Counted from the first letter of the stretch, positions 51,016 to 59,570 are shown. The stretch: 64,000 nt of DNA from Planococcus sp. SK3692 (GCF_028890485.2 NZ_JARCHV010000002.1:372001-436000), one strand, 5' to 3'. The notes: generated from the sequence alone by a model not told the origin. Made by a program: numbers and translations.

Positions 51016-51325
51016 CAGGCTGTCGAGAAAGTAAAGTAGTTGTATTTCCCGAAGCTTATTGCTCGTTTTCCGTGGGGCGGGAATCGAGCCTCCTCGTTCG
51101 CTGTGCTCACTGTGGGGTCTCTCAAACTCGCTAGTCCCGCAGGAAAGATAAGGTCGAGCTATGTGAGAGCTTATCTTTGCGAAGTAATGCGCAGCATTAT
51201 TGAGCAGAAGGTTTTACGAGCAAACGCTTCTCCAAATACTTAAACAGGTCATTGATTTTTGAATGTCGAAAAGATGGTCAGCTTTTAATTTAATATCGGT
51301 CTAACAGACTTCTTCAACACTCTGA
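51016..51325. other. 310-bp intergenic element between duplicated terminators
   Basis: No ORF with a ribosome site is visible. The ends CAGGCTGTCGAGAAAGT and (inverted) CAGAGTGTTGAAGAAGT are imperfect inverted repeats. Inside are AAAGATAAG (51144-51152) / CTTATCTTT (51170-51178) and GCGGGA (51077-51082) / TCCCGC (51135-51140), which pair. The text between them (with GTGGGGTCTC) resembles intergenic repeats common in Bacillaceae. It may be a non-autonomous mobile element or a decayed insertion sequence; unproven. Confidence 0.5.
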
Positions 51326-51354
51326 AAAAACCAGCGCAAGGGCGCTGGTTTTTA
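51326..51354 (-). terminator. Copy 2 of the duplicated terminator, ending the M20 gene
   Basis: Identical to 50987-51015. On the minus strand its stem follows and overlaps the stop codon (51352-51354) of the M20 amidohydrolase, so this is the true terminator of the met operon. Confidence 0.9.
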
Positions 51355-52557
51355 GTCTTGTTGTTTGGTGGCAAGAGACCGGATATGGGCTTGTTTGACT
51401 TGCGCCAATAAAGCGTGTTCAGTCAGCAAACGATAGCCGGTTTGTGCTAATGCTTTTGCGCCTTTAATCAAGGCTTCGTCGCCTGCTTTTGAACGGGCGG
51501 CTTCCCGGAATTCTTCGGTATGGGCAATCAAGCTTTCAGGCCCGATTTTGATATAGCCGTGTGCAGTTGGCACTTCATAACTGATATTGCCGGCATCGGT
51601 TGATCCGAGCCCCGAAATGCGCGAGTCGGCTACTTTGTCGCCCAGTGTTTCAAGTTCGGCTTTAAGGATTTCATCGAGCTCAGGCGTGACGACTAAGTCT
51701 TTCACTTCGTTCTGGAAACGTTCGATTTCGACCCTTGCACCTGTTGCGAGGGCAGCGCCTTCAGCGATGGCACGCACTTTTTTGGCCGTCTCGGCAGTTT
51801 TTTTCCAAGAATCGCCGCGGATGTAGAAGCGTGCAGACGCGTATTCTGGAATGATATTCGGTGCATCGCCTCCGTGCGTGATGATGCCGTGGACCCGTGC
51901 GTCATCCGGCAATTGCTGGCGGAGGGCGTTGATGCCATTGAACAATTGAAGCACGGCATCGAGTGCATTAATGCCTTTTTCGGGAGACCCTGCAGCATGG
52001 GCCGGCTTGCCGTAAAAATGAAAACTCAAGGGATCGACGGCAAGTGATGGGCCAGTCACAGCCGAATTACCTGAAGGGTGGAGCATCAATGCAGCATCGA
52101 TTTTTTCGAGCAAACCGTGTTTGACGAAACTGCCTTTCGCGCTGCCATTCGGCCCGCCCTCTTCAGCGGGGGTGCCGAGGACGACGACACGCCCCCCGGT
52201 CAATTCCAATGTTTTGCTAAGCGCAATCGCAGCTGCGACACTGGTCGTGCCGATAATATTGTGGCCGCATGCATGGCCGATGCCCGGCAATGCGTCGTAT
52301 TCAGCAAGAAAAGCGATGGTCGGGCCCGGCTTTTGGCTGTCGCGGATAGCGTAAAAAGCGGTGTGATGGCCAGCGACCCCGTCTTCAACCTGGAATCCGG
52401 CTTCTTCGAGCAATCCGGTCAAGAGCCCGCTTGCAAATACTTCTTCATTGCCGATTTCCGGATTTTCATGGATAGCATGGCTGATACGTAAATATTGTGC
52501 ACGGTTTTTGTCGATCGATTCAGTGATCGTCTCGCGCGCTTCGCTAATGATGGTCAT
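51352..52557 (-). CDS. M20-family amidohydrolase (N-acyl amino acid hydrolase type)
   Basis: Dinuclear metalloenzyme of 401 residues. Metal-binding stretches are AFLAEYDALPGIGHACGHNIIGT near residue 85 and GTPAEEGGPNGSAKG near 135; FHFYGKPAHAAGSPEKG near 185 belongs to the dimerisation domain. It resembles the AbgB/YxeP-type amidohydrolases, which deacylate N-acyl amino acids. Position downstream of metNPQ suggests it deacylates imported N-acyl-methionine or a related sulfur compound, an inference. GGGGGA lies 7 nt before ATG 52557; it is the last gene of the met operon. Confidence 0.82.
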   Translation of the reverse strand: MTIISEARETITESIDKNRAQYLRISHAIHENPEIGNEEVFASGLLTGLLEEAGFQVEDGVAGHHTAFYAIRDSQKPGPTIAFLAEYDALPGIGHACGHNIIGTTSVAAAIALSKTLELTGGRVVVLGTPAEEGGPNGSAKGSFVKHGLLEKIDAALMLHPSGNSAVTGPSLAVDPLSFHFYGKPAHAAGSPEKGINALDAVLQLFNGINALRQQLPDDARVHGIITHGGDAPNIIPEYASARFYIRGDSWKKTAETAKKVRAIAEGAALATGARVEIERFQNEVKDLVVTPELDEILKAELETLGDKVADSRISGLGSTDAGNISYEVPTAHGYIKIGPESLIAHTEEFREAARSKAGDEALIKGAKALAQTGYRLLTEHALLAQVKQAHIRSLATKQQD

Positions 52558-52621
52558 GTAATCGTCCCCCTCGAATGGAATTTCATTTATTACGGCATGC
52601 AATTGCAGTTCAGTGGTTTTC

Positions 52622-53455
52622 TTATTGATAATCGACTAATTCCTCAACCGAAACAAAAGTCGGGATTTGGGCGCCTTCGGTATGTTCAATGACAAATTCA
52701 GCAGTATCTTCTTCTTGGTACAATTCGACGATGCGCTGATACGCTTCGTTATCTTCCTGGCCAGCTTGTGCGGCAATCAAATTGATATATGGTTTTGCCG
52801 TATCGCTTTCACGAGCAATCGGATCTTCTGTCGGGTTCAATCCAGCGTCGACTGCGATGCCGTTATTGACGATGGAAGCAGCGACATCAGCCATGGCGCG
52901 TGGAGTGTGAGCGGAAGTCATTGGGACGACTTCGATGTTTTTCGGGTTGTCGATGATGTCTTCTTCTGTTCCAGTCAAACCGGCGTCATCGGACAACGTG
53001 ATGAGCCCGGATTCATGGAGCAAGAGAAGTGCGCGGCCCATGTTGGTCGCTTCGTTCGGCATCGCAATCTGGGCGCCTTCTGGAAGTTCTTCGATCGATT
53101 CGTATTTATCGGAATACAAGCCCATCGGTGCAATGACGGTAGAGCCGATCGGAACGATATCGACATTATGCTCTTCGACAAATTCATCGAAATACGAGAT
53201 GGTCTGGAAAGCATTCAAATCGAGTTCACCTTCAGCGAGTGCTAAATTCGGTGCCACATAATCCGAGAAGGTGATAATGTCGAGCTCGATGCCTTCTTCT
53301 GCGGCTTTATCGCCGACATAATCCCAGATTGTTGTATCCGATCCGCTAATGCCAAGTGTTACTTTCGTCGTGTCTCCGGCTGAGCTGTCATCTCCACATG
53401 CGGCGAGAAGTGTAGCTAGTCCTGCTGTAGCTAAAAGTGCTGTCAGTTTTTTCAT
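52622..53455 (-). CDS. metQ: Methionine ABC transporter substrate-binding lipoprotein
   Basis: NlpA-family methionine-binding lipoprotein of 277 residues. Signal peptide with lipobox TLLAAC, Cys20, then the binding domain KVTLGISGSDTTIWDYVGDKAAEEGIELDIITF. It delivers methionine to MetP/MetN outside the membrane. ATG 53455 follows GGAGGA; the TTG at 53470 overlaps that site. It lies behind metP in the minus-strand operon metN-metP-metQ, followed by the M20 amidohydrolase 64 nt on. Confidence 0.92.
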   Translation of the reverse strand: MKKLTALLATAGLATLLAACGDDSSAGDTTKVTLGISGSDTTIWDYVGDKAAEEGIELDIITFSDYVAPNLALAEGELDLNAFQTISYFDEFVEEHNVDIVPIGSTVIAPMGLYSDKYESIEELPEGAQIAMPNEATNMGRALLLLHESGLITLSDDAGLTGTEEDIIDNPKNIEVVPMTSAHTPRAMADVAASIVNNGIAVDAGLNPTEDPIARESDTAKPYINLIAAQAGQEDNEAYQRIVELYQEEDTAEFVIEHTEGAQIPTFVSVEELVDYQ

Positions 53456-53542
53456 GATGAAATCCTCCAATGGGTTTTTAAAGTAAGTGAATTGATTGAT
53501 GAATGTGTTCAGTGAAAAATATAGCGATGTGCATGAATGAAT

Positions 53543-54193
53543 TTAACTGCGGCGAACTCTTCTGGACATGAGATTGCCGAGCGATTGGACGCCTTGGACA
53601 AGGACAACGAGAATGGCGACAGTCAAGAGCATGACCACTGTGTCGAAGCGTTGATAGCCATAAGTGATGGCCAAGTCGCCGAGCCCGCCGCCTCCAATCG
53701 CACCAGCCATGGCAGATGCGCCGATCAGGCCGACGATGGCGATGGTCAATGCCAAGACAAGTGAGCTGAGCGCTTCCGGGATAAGGAAGCGGAAAATGAT
53801 CTGGCCAGGAGAAGCGCCCATCGCTTGAGCAGCTTCGATGACACCTTTATCGACTTCAAGTAAAGAGTTTTCAATGAGACGGGCGATATAGGGCCCTGCG
53901 TAAAATACCAAAGGAACGATGGCTGCAGCGGTGCCGATCGACGTCCCGACAATGACGCGCGTCAATGGGATGATGGCGACCATCAAAATGATGAACGGAA
54001 CCGAACGGAAGATGTTGATGACGATGTTCAACACGTTGAAGACCGCTACATTCTCAAGCAGATGCCCTTTTCTTGTGACGACCAGCAAGATGCCAAGCGG
54101 CAAGCCAATGAAGAGCGAGAACACGAATGAAGCGCCCGTCATGTATAGCGTCTCCCATAAAGCTTCTAAAATTTGTGATTGATCAACCTGCAT
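53543..54193 (-). CDS. metP: Methionine ABC transporter permease
   Basis: Membrane permease of 216 residues with five hydrophobic segments; it shows the EAA-like loop LLEVDKGVIEAAQAMGASPGQIIFRFLIPEAL near residue 115, where the ATPase docks. The ATG lies inside the metN end (11-nt overlap) with GAGGAGGTG a few nt before it. MetI is the name in other bacteria. Function: methionine import with MetN and MetQ. Confidence 0.93.
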   Translation of the reverse strand: MQVDQSQILEALWETLYMTGASFVFSLFIGLPLGILLVVTRKGHLLENVAVFNVLNIVINIFRSVPFIILMVAIIPLTRVIVGTSIGTAAAIVPLVFYAGPYIARLIENSLLEVDKGVIEAAQAMGASPGQIIFRFLIPEALSSLVLALTIAIVGLIGASAMAGAIGGGGLGDLAITYGYQRFDTVVMLLTVAILVVLVQGVQSLGNLMSRRVRRS

Positions 54194-55214
54194 GTTGCTG
54201 CACCTCCTCTACTTGAATATTGTCGTTCCGGATCGATGCGAGTGCGCGATCGATTTCTGGAAGCGCTCCGTCGAATTCCACAATCAAGTTGCCGTATGGA
54301 ATGCCTTGGAGTTCGGTAATATTACCAAACAGCACATTCAAATCGAGCTGGAATTCACGTGACACTCTCGACATGAATGGCTGGCCAACTGAATTCCCGG
54401 TAAACTGCACACGGTAGATCGGGCGCGTGCCGTCGTTGAGGCGAATCTGTTCAAGCAGTGAGTCAGGCAATTCGTCGTTCATGACAGAACGGACGAAACG
54501 CTTCGTCGTCGCGTGCTGGGGATTGGTGAAGACTTCAAATACGCTGCCTTGTTCAATGACGCGTCCTTCTTCAAGGACGGCCACTTTGTCGCAGATTTCC
54601 CGGATAACGCCCATTTCGTGTGTGATGAGCAAAATGGTGATGTTGTATTCCTGGTTGATGCGGCGCAGCAGATCCAAAATCGATTGAGTCGTTTGAGGGT
54701 CGAGTGCCGACGTCGCTTCATCGCATAACAGTATTGATGGGTTTGTGGCGAGTGCCCGCGCAATGCCGATGCGTTGTTTCTGTCCGCCGGATAGTTGGTC
54801 AGGGTATTTTTTGGCTTGGTCAGCAAGCCCGACAAACTCCAATAGTTCTGCAACTTTCCGGTCAATTTCCGCTTTCGGGGTTTTGGCCAGAAGCAGCGGC
54901 ATCGCGATATTATGGTGTACGGTCTTCGAGTTCAGCAAATTGAAATGCTGGAAGATCATCCCGATGTCTTTTCGCGTATCGCGGATTTTGCGTGCGCTTA
55001 AAGTGGAAATATCTTCTCCGTGGATGAGCACGCGGCCTGTCGATGGGCGCTCGAGCAAATTCACCGTGCGGATCAGCGAGCTTTTCCCCGCACCGCTAAA
55101 TCCGATCACGCCATAAATTTCGCCGGTTTCGACGGTCAAATCGATGCCGTTGAGCGCATGGACTTCCTGCTTTCCGGATACATAAGTTTTCTTGACTGCT
55201 TCAAATTGAATCAT
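54183..55214 (-). CDS. metN: Methionine ABC transporter ATP-binding protein
   Basis: ABC ATPase of 343 residues. Walker A GFSGAGKSSLIR near residue 38, signature LSGGQKQRIGIARAL, Walker B ILLCDEATSALDP, and a C-terminal NIL domain from about residue 265 that in other bacteria binds methionine for trans-inhibition. ATG 55214 is chosen because AGGAGGG lies 7 nt upstream; a longer in-frame reading runs into the riboswitch. First gene of metNPQ-M20, all under the upstream SAM riboswitch. Confidence 0.95.
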   Translation of the reverse strand: MIQFEAVKKTYVSGKQEVHALNGIDLTVETGEIYGVIGFSGAGKSSLIRTVNLLERPSTGRVLIHGEDISTLSARKIRDTRKDIGMIFQHFNLLNSKTVHHNIAMPLLLAKTPKAEIDRKVAELLEFVGLADQAKKYPDQLSGGQKQRIGIARALATNPSILLCDEATSALDPQTTQSILDLLRRINQEYNITILLITHEMGVIREICDKVAVLEEGRVIEQGSVFEVFTNPQHATTKRFVRSVMNDELPDSLLEQIRLNDGTRPIYRVQFTGNSVGQPFMSRVSREFQLDLNVLFGNITELQGIPYGNLIVEFDGALPEIDRALASIRNDNIQVEEVQQHAG

Positions 55215-55283
55215 GATGTCCCTCCTGTGGCTGCAAATAACGATTCGAATGAGTGCAAACGAACACTTTCTTGAAATAACAAC

Positions 55284-55458
55284 AAAAAGCCCTCTTTTTT
55301 TCTTATACGCAAGAAAAAAGAGGGCTCCAAAATATGAAACCATCTCATTCTCATCTTCCAAATGCTGATGCATTTGCAGGAATTAGCACAGTTTTCGCTG
55401 ATTTGCGAATCTGCTGCCGAAATGTCATAGGGCCTGTCCCTCGATTTCTCTGGATAAG
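55284..55458 (-). promoter_or_regulatory. SAM-I riboswitch (S-box) before metN, minus strand
   Basis: Minus strand opens CTTATCC-AGAG at 55458 and shows GAGGGAC-AGGCCCTATGA, GTGCTAATTCCTGCA, and a terminator with AGCCCTC arms and T5 (55326-55284). The part usually reading CCCGGCAACC is altered to TTCGGCAGC, but the remaining conserved segments are present. SAM should terminate transcription of the metNPQ operon. Promoter: TTGACT (55520-55515), 17-nt spacer, TAGAGT (55497-55492). Confidence 0.9.
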
Positions 55459-55590
55459 AAAGTGATGTAAGCTATTCAATTCGTGATTCCTACTCTATTT
55501 CGAAATAGGGAAAAAGTCAACAGCTTTGGTGAAAAAACTTTTAGGTTCAACTGGCACTTAATAGTAGTTAAAATTTTTTGACAAATACAC

Positions 55591-55620
55591 TTGACATTAA
55601 ACGGCGCTGTCCCCTATACT
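55591..55620 (+). promoter_or_regulatory. Promoter of the metY-metX transcript
   Basis: TTGACA (55591-55596), 18-nt spacer, TATACT (55615-55620), 29 nt before the S-box starts. Confidence 0.75.
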
Positions 55621-55648
55621 TTTCCTCAAGCAAAAAAATAACTGAATA

Positions 55649-55814
55649 CTCTTATCACGAGAGGCGGAGGGAATAGGCCCTACGATGCCCGGCAACCAAC
55701 AGGCTCATGTCTGGAAAGGTGCTAAATCCTACAGCGCGCATTTGCGTCGCTGAAAGATAAGAGGAGGCAAATCCGTATATGACGGCCCTCTTCTTTCTGA
55801 AGAGGGTCTTTTTG
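55649..55814 (+). promoter_or_regulatory. SAM-I riboswitch (S-box) before metY, with terminator
   Basis: P1 arms CTCTTATC (55649-55656) and GATAAGAG (55756-55763). Conserved core includes GAGGCGGAGGGA, GGCCCTACGATGCCCGGCAA and GGTGCTAAATCC. The terminator hairpin CCCTCTTC (55786-55793) / GAAGAGGG (55799-55806) with T5 follows. SAM excess should stop transcription of metY-metX. Confidence 0.95.
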
Positions 55815-55863
55815 TGTCCTCCTCAAACCGAACAAAACTATTAGAAAACAGGAGGAATTGATA

Positions 55864-57153
55864 ATGACAAACTTCAAACCAGAAACTCTTCTATTACACG
55901 GCGGCCAAGAACCAGATCCAGTGACAGGCGCTCGCGGCGTACCGGTCCATAAAACGACTTCTTATGTATTCAAAGATACCGAGCACGCTCAAAATCTATT
56001 CGGCTTGAAAGAGACAGGCAATATCTATTCGCGCATCATGAATCCGACAGTCGATGTATTTGAACAGCGCGTCGCTCTTCTTGAAGGCGGGACCGCTGCA
56101 GTGGCTTTGTCATCAGGAATGGCAGCCATTGCATTCTCGGTGTTGAATATAGCTGAAGCGGGAGATGAAATTGTCGCTGATAGCAATTTGTATGGCGGAA
56201 CATACAACTTATTCGCCAACACATTGCCACGCTACGGCATTAACGTAAAATTCGTCGATGCGACCGATCCTGAAAATTTCCGTGCAGCGATTACCGACAA
56301 GACGAAAGCCTTATTCGGTGAAATCATCGGGAATCCAAGTTTGAATGTGTTCGACGTCGAGCGGGTAGCTAATATCGCACACGAAAATGGCGTGCCGCTG
56401 TTGATTGATAATACATTCGCGTCACCTTTCGTCAGCAACCCAATCGAATTCGGTGCAGACGTAGTCATCCATTCCGCCACGAAATGGATCGGCGGGCATG
56501 GGACGACAATCGGCGGCGTAGCGGTTGACGCTGGACGTTTCAACTGGGACAACCCGCGCTTCCCGAATTACACGGAACCGGATGAAACTTACCACGGCAT
56601 TCGCTTCGGAATTGATGTGCCAGAAGCCGCATTCGCGACGAAATTACGCGTTCAACTATTGCGTGATTTCGGCCCGTCGCTCAGTGCGGACAGCGCCCAC
56701 GCATTGCTGCAAGGACTTGAAACTTTGCATCTCCGGATTCCACGCCACGCGACGAATGCACAGAAAGTCGCGGAATATTTGGAAGGCCATCCGCAAATCG
56801 AGTGGGTCAATTACCTTGGCCTTGAGGGACATCCATCCAAGACACTGGCTGATAAATATTTGAAAGACAGCTATGGTTCGATCGTCAACTTTGGCATTAA
56901 AGGCGGGCGGGAAGCTGGCCGCAAAGTAATCGACGGCGTCAATCTCTGGTCTCATGTGGCGAATGTCGGCGATGCGAAATCATTGATCATTCATCCGGCA
57001 TCCACGACACATCAGCAATTAACAGCGGAAGAACTGAAAAATTCAGGCGTTACGGAAGAATTGATCCGGTTGTCTGTAGGGTTGGAAAACCACGAAGACT
57101 TAATCGCTGACTTGGAGCAAGCAATCCAAGCGGCGGTACTCGAGAACGCGTAA
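55864..57153 (+). CDS. metY: O-acetylhomoserine sulfhydrylase
   Basis: PLP enzyme of 429 residues in the Cys/Met metabolism family. It joins O-acetylhomoserine with sulfide to make homocysteine. The PLP lysine is in SATKWIGGHGTTIGG; the start shows TLLLHGGQEPDPVTGARGVP and NPTVDVFEQRVALLEGG. ATG 55864 follows AGGAGG by 8 nt; TTG 55858 is too near. Its length fits MetY rather than the shorter MetB/MetC, and it precedes metX by 12 nt in a SAM-controlled operon. Confidence 0.93.
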   Translation: MTNFKPETLLLHGGQEPDPVTGARGVPVHKTTSYVFKDTEHAQNLFGLKETGNIYSRIMNPTVDVFEQRVALLEGGTAAVALSSGMAAIAFSVLNIAEAGDEIVADSNLYGGTYNLFANTLPRYGINVKFVDATDPENFRAAITDKTKALFGEIIGNPSLNVFDVERVANIAHENGVPLLIDNTFASPFVSNPIEFGADVVIHSATKWIGGHGTTIGGVAVDAGRFNWDNPRFPNYTEPDETYHGIRFGIDVPEAAFATKLRVQLLRDFGPSLSADSAHALLQGLETLHLRIPRHATNAQKVAEYLEGHPQIEWVNYLGLEGHPSKTLADKYLKDSYGSIVNFGIKGGREAGRKVIDGVNLWSHVANVGDAKSLIIHPASTTHQQLTAEELKNSGVTEELIRLSVGLENHEDLIADLEQAIQAAVLENA

Positions 57154-57165
57154 GGAGGGATTGGG

Positions 57166-58185
57166 ATGACGACAGTATCCATCGGCCAGCTGACACTTGA
57201 ATCAAATCAACTATTGCCTGAAGTGGAATTGGCGTATGAACGTGTCGGAGACAGTTCTGCACCGGCGATTCTGGTTTGCCACGCATTGACGGGTGATCAA
57301 TTTGCAGTGGGAACTGCAGATCAACCGGGCTGGTGGGCAGGGCTGATCGGCCCGGGCAAAGCGGTGGATACCGGGCAATTCCAAGTCATCACTTTTAATG
57401 TGCTCGGCGGCTGCAGCGGCTCGACTGGTCCACTTTCAGTCAACCCGGAAACCGGTAAGCCTTACCGGGCGTCATTTCCTGAACTGACCATCCGGGATAT
57501 GGTGAAAGCGGAGCGGAAAGCATTGGAAGTATTAGGAATCGACCACCTCGCTGCGGTAATCGGCGGTTCTCTCGGCGGCATGAAAACCTTGGAATGGGCA
57601 AGGCTGTATCCGGAATTTCTGGACACGGCAATTGCACTCGCCGTCACGCCTTATTACGGAGATTATGGTGTGGCGTTCAATCATATCGGCATCCAGGCGA
57701 TCGAAAACGATCCTGAGTTCCAGTTAGGTGATTACCATCCGAAAACCAGGCTGAAAGGATTTGAAATCGCCCGCATGGCCGGCATGGTGACATACCGCAG
57801 CAGCCAATTATTCAATGGGCGTTTCGGCCGTGCACGCTGCGGTGAGGAATTCGAAGTTCAATCCTATCTGGATTATCAAGGGCGCAAATTGGCAGGGCGC
57901 TTTGACCCGAATAGCTATCTTATTTTGCTGAAAGCGATGAATACACATGATGTAGAAGATGCCAAAGTAGCTACTGAACTTCTATCGATTTCCTATAGCC
58001 ACGATTTATTGTATCCAGGAGAGCTGATGATTCCTTGGGTCGAAAATCAATCCAATGCCAAATGGGAGAAAATCGAAACAGATTTTGGCCACGATGGATT
58101 TTTGGTGGAATTTGAGAAATGGGCCCATCACGTACAAGCCCAATTACAGAAAACGGTGAATGCCAAAAGCCATGTATTAGCATAA
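57166..58185 (+). CDS. metX: Homoserine O-acetyltransferase MetX
   Basis: Alpha/beta-hydrolase-fold acyltransferase of 339 residues that acetylates homoserine. The nucleophile elbow is VIGGSLGGMKTLEW (Ser at about 131), the acid is in SYSHDLLYPGE, and the His in GHDGFLVE. It supplies O-acetylhomoserine to metY just upstream; both are under one S-box. TAAGGAGGG precedes the ATG. MetX can also be a succinyltransferase in some bacteria; sequence alone does not settle it, but metY suggests acetyl. Confidence 0.92.
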   Translation: MTTVSIGQLTLESNQLLPEVELAYERVGDSSAPAILVCHALTGDQFAVGTADQPGWWAGLIGPGKAVDTGQFQVITFNVLGGCSGSTGPLSVNPETGKPYRASFPELTIRDMVKAERKALEVLGIDHLAAVIGGSLGGMKTLEWARLYPEFLDTAIALAVTPYYGDYGVAFNHIGIQAIENDPEFQLGDYHPKTRLKGFEIARMAGMVTYRSSQLFNGRFGRARCGEEFEVQSYLDYQGRKLAGRFDPNSYLILLKAMNTHDVEDAKVATELLSISYSHDLLYPGELMIPWVENQSNAKWEKIETDFGHDGFLVEFEKWAHHVQAQLQKTVNAKSHVLA

Positions 58186-58196
58186 ACCTGGTCATC

Positions 58197-58233
58197 AAAA
58201 AAGATCGAAGCCGTTTAGGCTTCGATCTTTTTT
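58197..58233. terminator. Bidirectional terminator between metX and the small HTH gene
   Basis: AAAAGATCGAAGCC pairs with GGCTTCGATCTTTT; T tracts on both sides. Confidence 0.95.
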
Positions 58234-58241
58234 TCGTTTCG

Positions 58242-58472
58242 TCAATCCTCGTCTTTAATCTCGATATCATCGGGGATTGGCGTAGCGCGCCACTCTTCCA
58301 GCTCCAGTTTGGCAATTTCCAGCTGTTGGAAATGGCTTTCGAATTGGGAGGTGTTGATCAAGTATTGTTCTCCGTCATGGACTGCGCGAATCCGGCCTTC
58401 AAGTACGTAGCGGTTGACTTGCTCTTCCGGCATCGACAAAAAAACGGCAGTTTCCGGGACTGTCATATACAT
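58242..58472 (-). CDS. Small excisionase-like helix-turn-helix protein
   Basis: A 76-residue protein with an N-terminal MerR/excisionase-type HTH: YMTVPETAVFLSMPEEQVNRYVLEGRI followed by a wing-like AVHDGEQYLINTSQF. It could bind DNA or act as a small regulator. GAGGAGG lies 7 nt before the ATG. It has its own SigA promoter on the minus strand. No integrase or other mobile gene is near, so the excisionase name reflects fold only. Confidence 0.75.
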   Translation of the reverse strand: MYMTVPETAVFLSMPEEQVNRYVLEGRIRAVHDGEQYLINTSQFESHFQQLEIAKLELEEWRATPIPDDIEIKDED

Positions 58473-58497
58473 GCGATCGCCTCCTCTTTTTCTTTCT

Positions 58498-58526
58498 ATT
58501 ATAAAGCTATTTGAACCCTATCTCAA
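58498..58526 (-). promoter_or_regulatory. Promoter of the small HTH gene
   Basis: Minus strand TTGAGA (58526-58521), 17-nt spacer, TATAAT (58503-58498). Confidence 0.75.
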
Positions 58527-58582
58527 ACCATCCGTGCCGTGGTATGTTTAGAAGAGTGAACGAATTTTCCATAATTTAGTAC

Positions 58583-58609
58583 AAGCATGGACATTTTCCA
58601 GCCATGCTT
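58583..58609. repeat. Inverted repeat before the EamA gene
   Basis: AAGCATGG (58583-58590) and CCATGCTT (58602-58609) could form a stem. No T tract follows; it could be an operator. Confidence 0.4.
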
Positions 58610-58651
58610 TAAAGCATTTAAAAATTTACAGAGAGAAAGTGGTGGAAGCTG

Positions 58652-59515
58652 ATGCAAATCAAGGCATACATATGGGTGATATTCGCGGCAATGCTTTGGG
58701 GGACGACAGGGACAGCGCAGACTTTTCTAGTGGGAGAAGCCCATCCGTTGACGATCGGGGCAGCGCGCCTTGCAATCGGTGGTTTTGGCCTTCTAATCTT
58801 TGTGTGGATTTCAGGCCAGTTAAAGGGCGCACAGCTTCCGTGGCTTTGGGTCGGGCTTTCGGCATTGTGCATGGCCTTGTTCCAGCCGTTCTTTTTTTCG
58901 GCCGTCCAATTGACGGGAGTTGCGATCGGAACCGTCGTGGCAATCGGCAGTGCGCCCGCTTTTTCGGGAATATTGGAAGCGCTCCTATTAAAACGCAAAC
59001 CAGAGCGTGTGTGGGTGTTTTCAAGTGTCTTGTCGGTCGCCGGCTGTATTTTGCTTTTTGCGAACCGAGACAGTTATATCGTCGATCCACTCGGCGTGTT
59101 GCTGGGCTTGCTAGCAGGATTGGCATTTGCAGGTTACGCCATGTTCAGCAAAAATGTCTTAGGTCTCATGGAAGTCGTGCCTGCAGTTGCGGTGATTTTT
59201 TCGCTTAGCGGCCTCGGTTTAGTGCCGTTCCTGTTTTTCCTGGATACCGGCTATTTAGCGTTGCCGCAAAACTTGGTGATTGTGGCTTATTTGGGCCTTG
59301 CTGCAACGAGCCTCGCTTATTTATTGTTTTCGGGCGGATTGAAAGCCATTCCTTCTTCTTCTGCGGTCACTCTATCATTAGTAGAGCCACTGACAGCTTC
59401 AGTTTTGGGCGTTGCCGTAGTCGGTGAAGCGTTAAGCGGACAATCTTGGATCGGGGTTGCTTTGTTGATCGGCGGCATCGTGCTGCTGGCATTCGGCAAA
59501 AACCGCAAAGCTTAA
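58652..59515 (+). CDS. EamA-family (DMT) transporter
   Basis: Drug/metabolite transporter of 287 residues with ten hydrophobic segments, two EamA repeats (about 5-135 and 148-283). Repeats open with IWVIFAAMLWGTTGTAQTFLVGEAHP and FAGYAMFSKNVLGLMEVVPAV. Substrate unknown; exporters of amino acids or metabolites are common in the family. The ribosome site GGTGG is weak. Its stop lies inside the first of a series of repeats that precede the response regulator, so the two genes are close but probably separately regulated. Confidence 0.85.
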   Translation: MQIKAYIWVIFAAMLWGTTGTAQTFLVGEAHPLTIGAARLAIGGFGLLIFVWISGQLKGAQLPWLWVGLSALCMALFQPFFFSAVQLTGVAIGTVVAIGSAPAFSGILEALLLKRKPERVWVFSSVLSVAGCILLFANRDSYIVDPLGVLLGLLAGLAFAGYAMFSKNVLGLMEVVPAVAVIFSLSGLGLVPFLFFLDTGYLALPQNLVIVAYLGLAATSLAYLLFSGGLKAIPSSSAVTLSLVEPLTASVLGVAVVGEALSGQSWIGVALLIGGIVLLAFGKNRKA

Positions 59516-59570
59516 GAATTTCTTCAGAATTTGAGTGGGCTCCGCTTAAGAATTTCACATTATACTTAAG
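59511..59570 (+). promoter_or_regulatory. Direct repeats upstream of the response-regulator gene
   Basis: CTTAAGAATTTC at 59511-59522 and 59545-59556, CTTCAGAATTT at 59522-59532 and CTTAAG at 59565-59570; two copies are 11 bp apart. TATACT (59561-59566) is a good -10 without a proper -35. This layout (11-bp-spaced direct repeats upstream of a poor -35) fits an OmpR/PhoP-type regulator activating its own operon. Confidence 0.55.

Noticed and set aside
58583-58609. Inverted repeat considered as a terminator.
   Set aside because: No T tract follows and no gene ends nearby on the plus strand.
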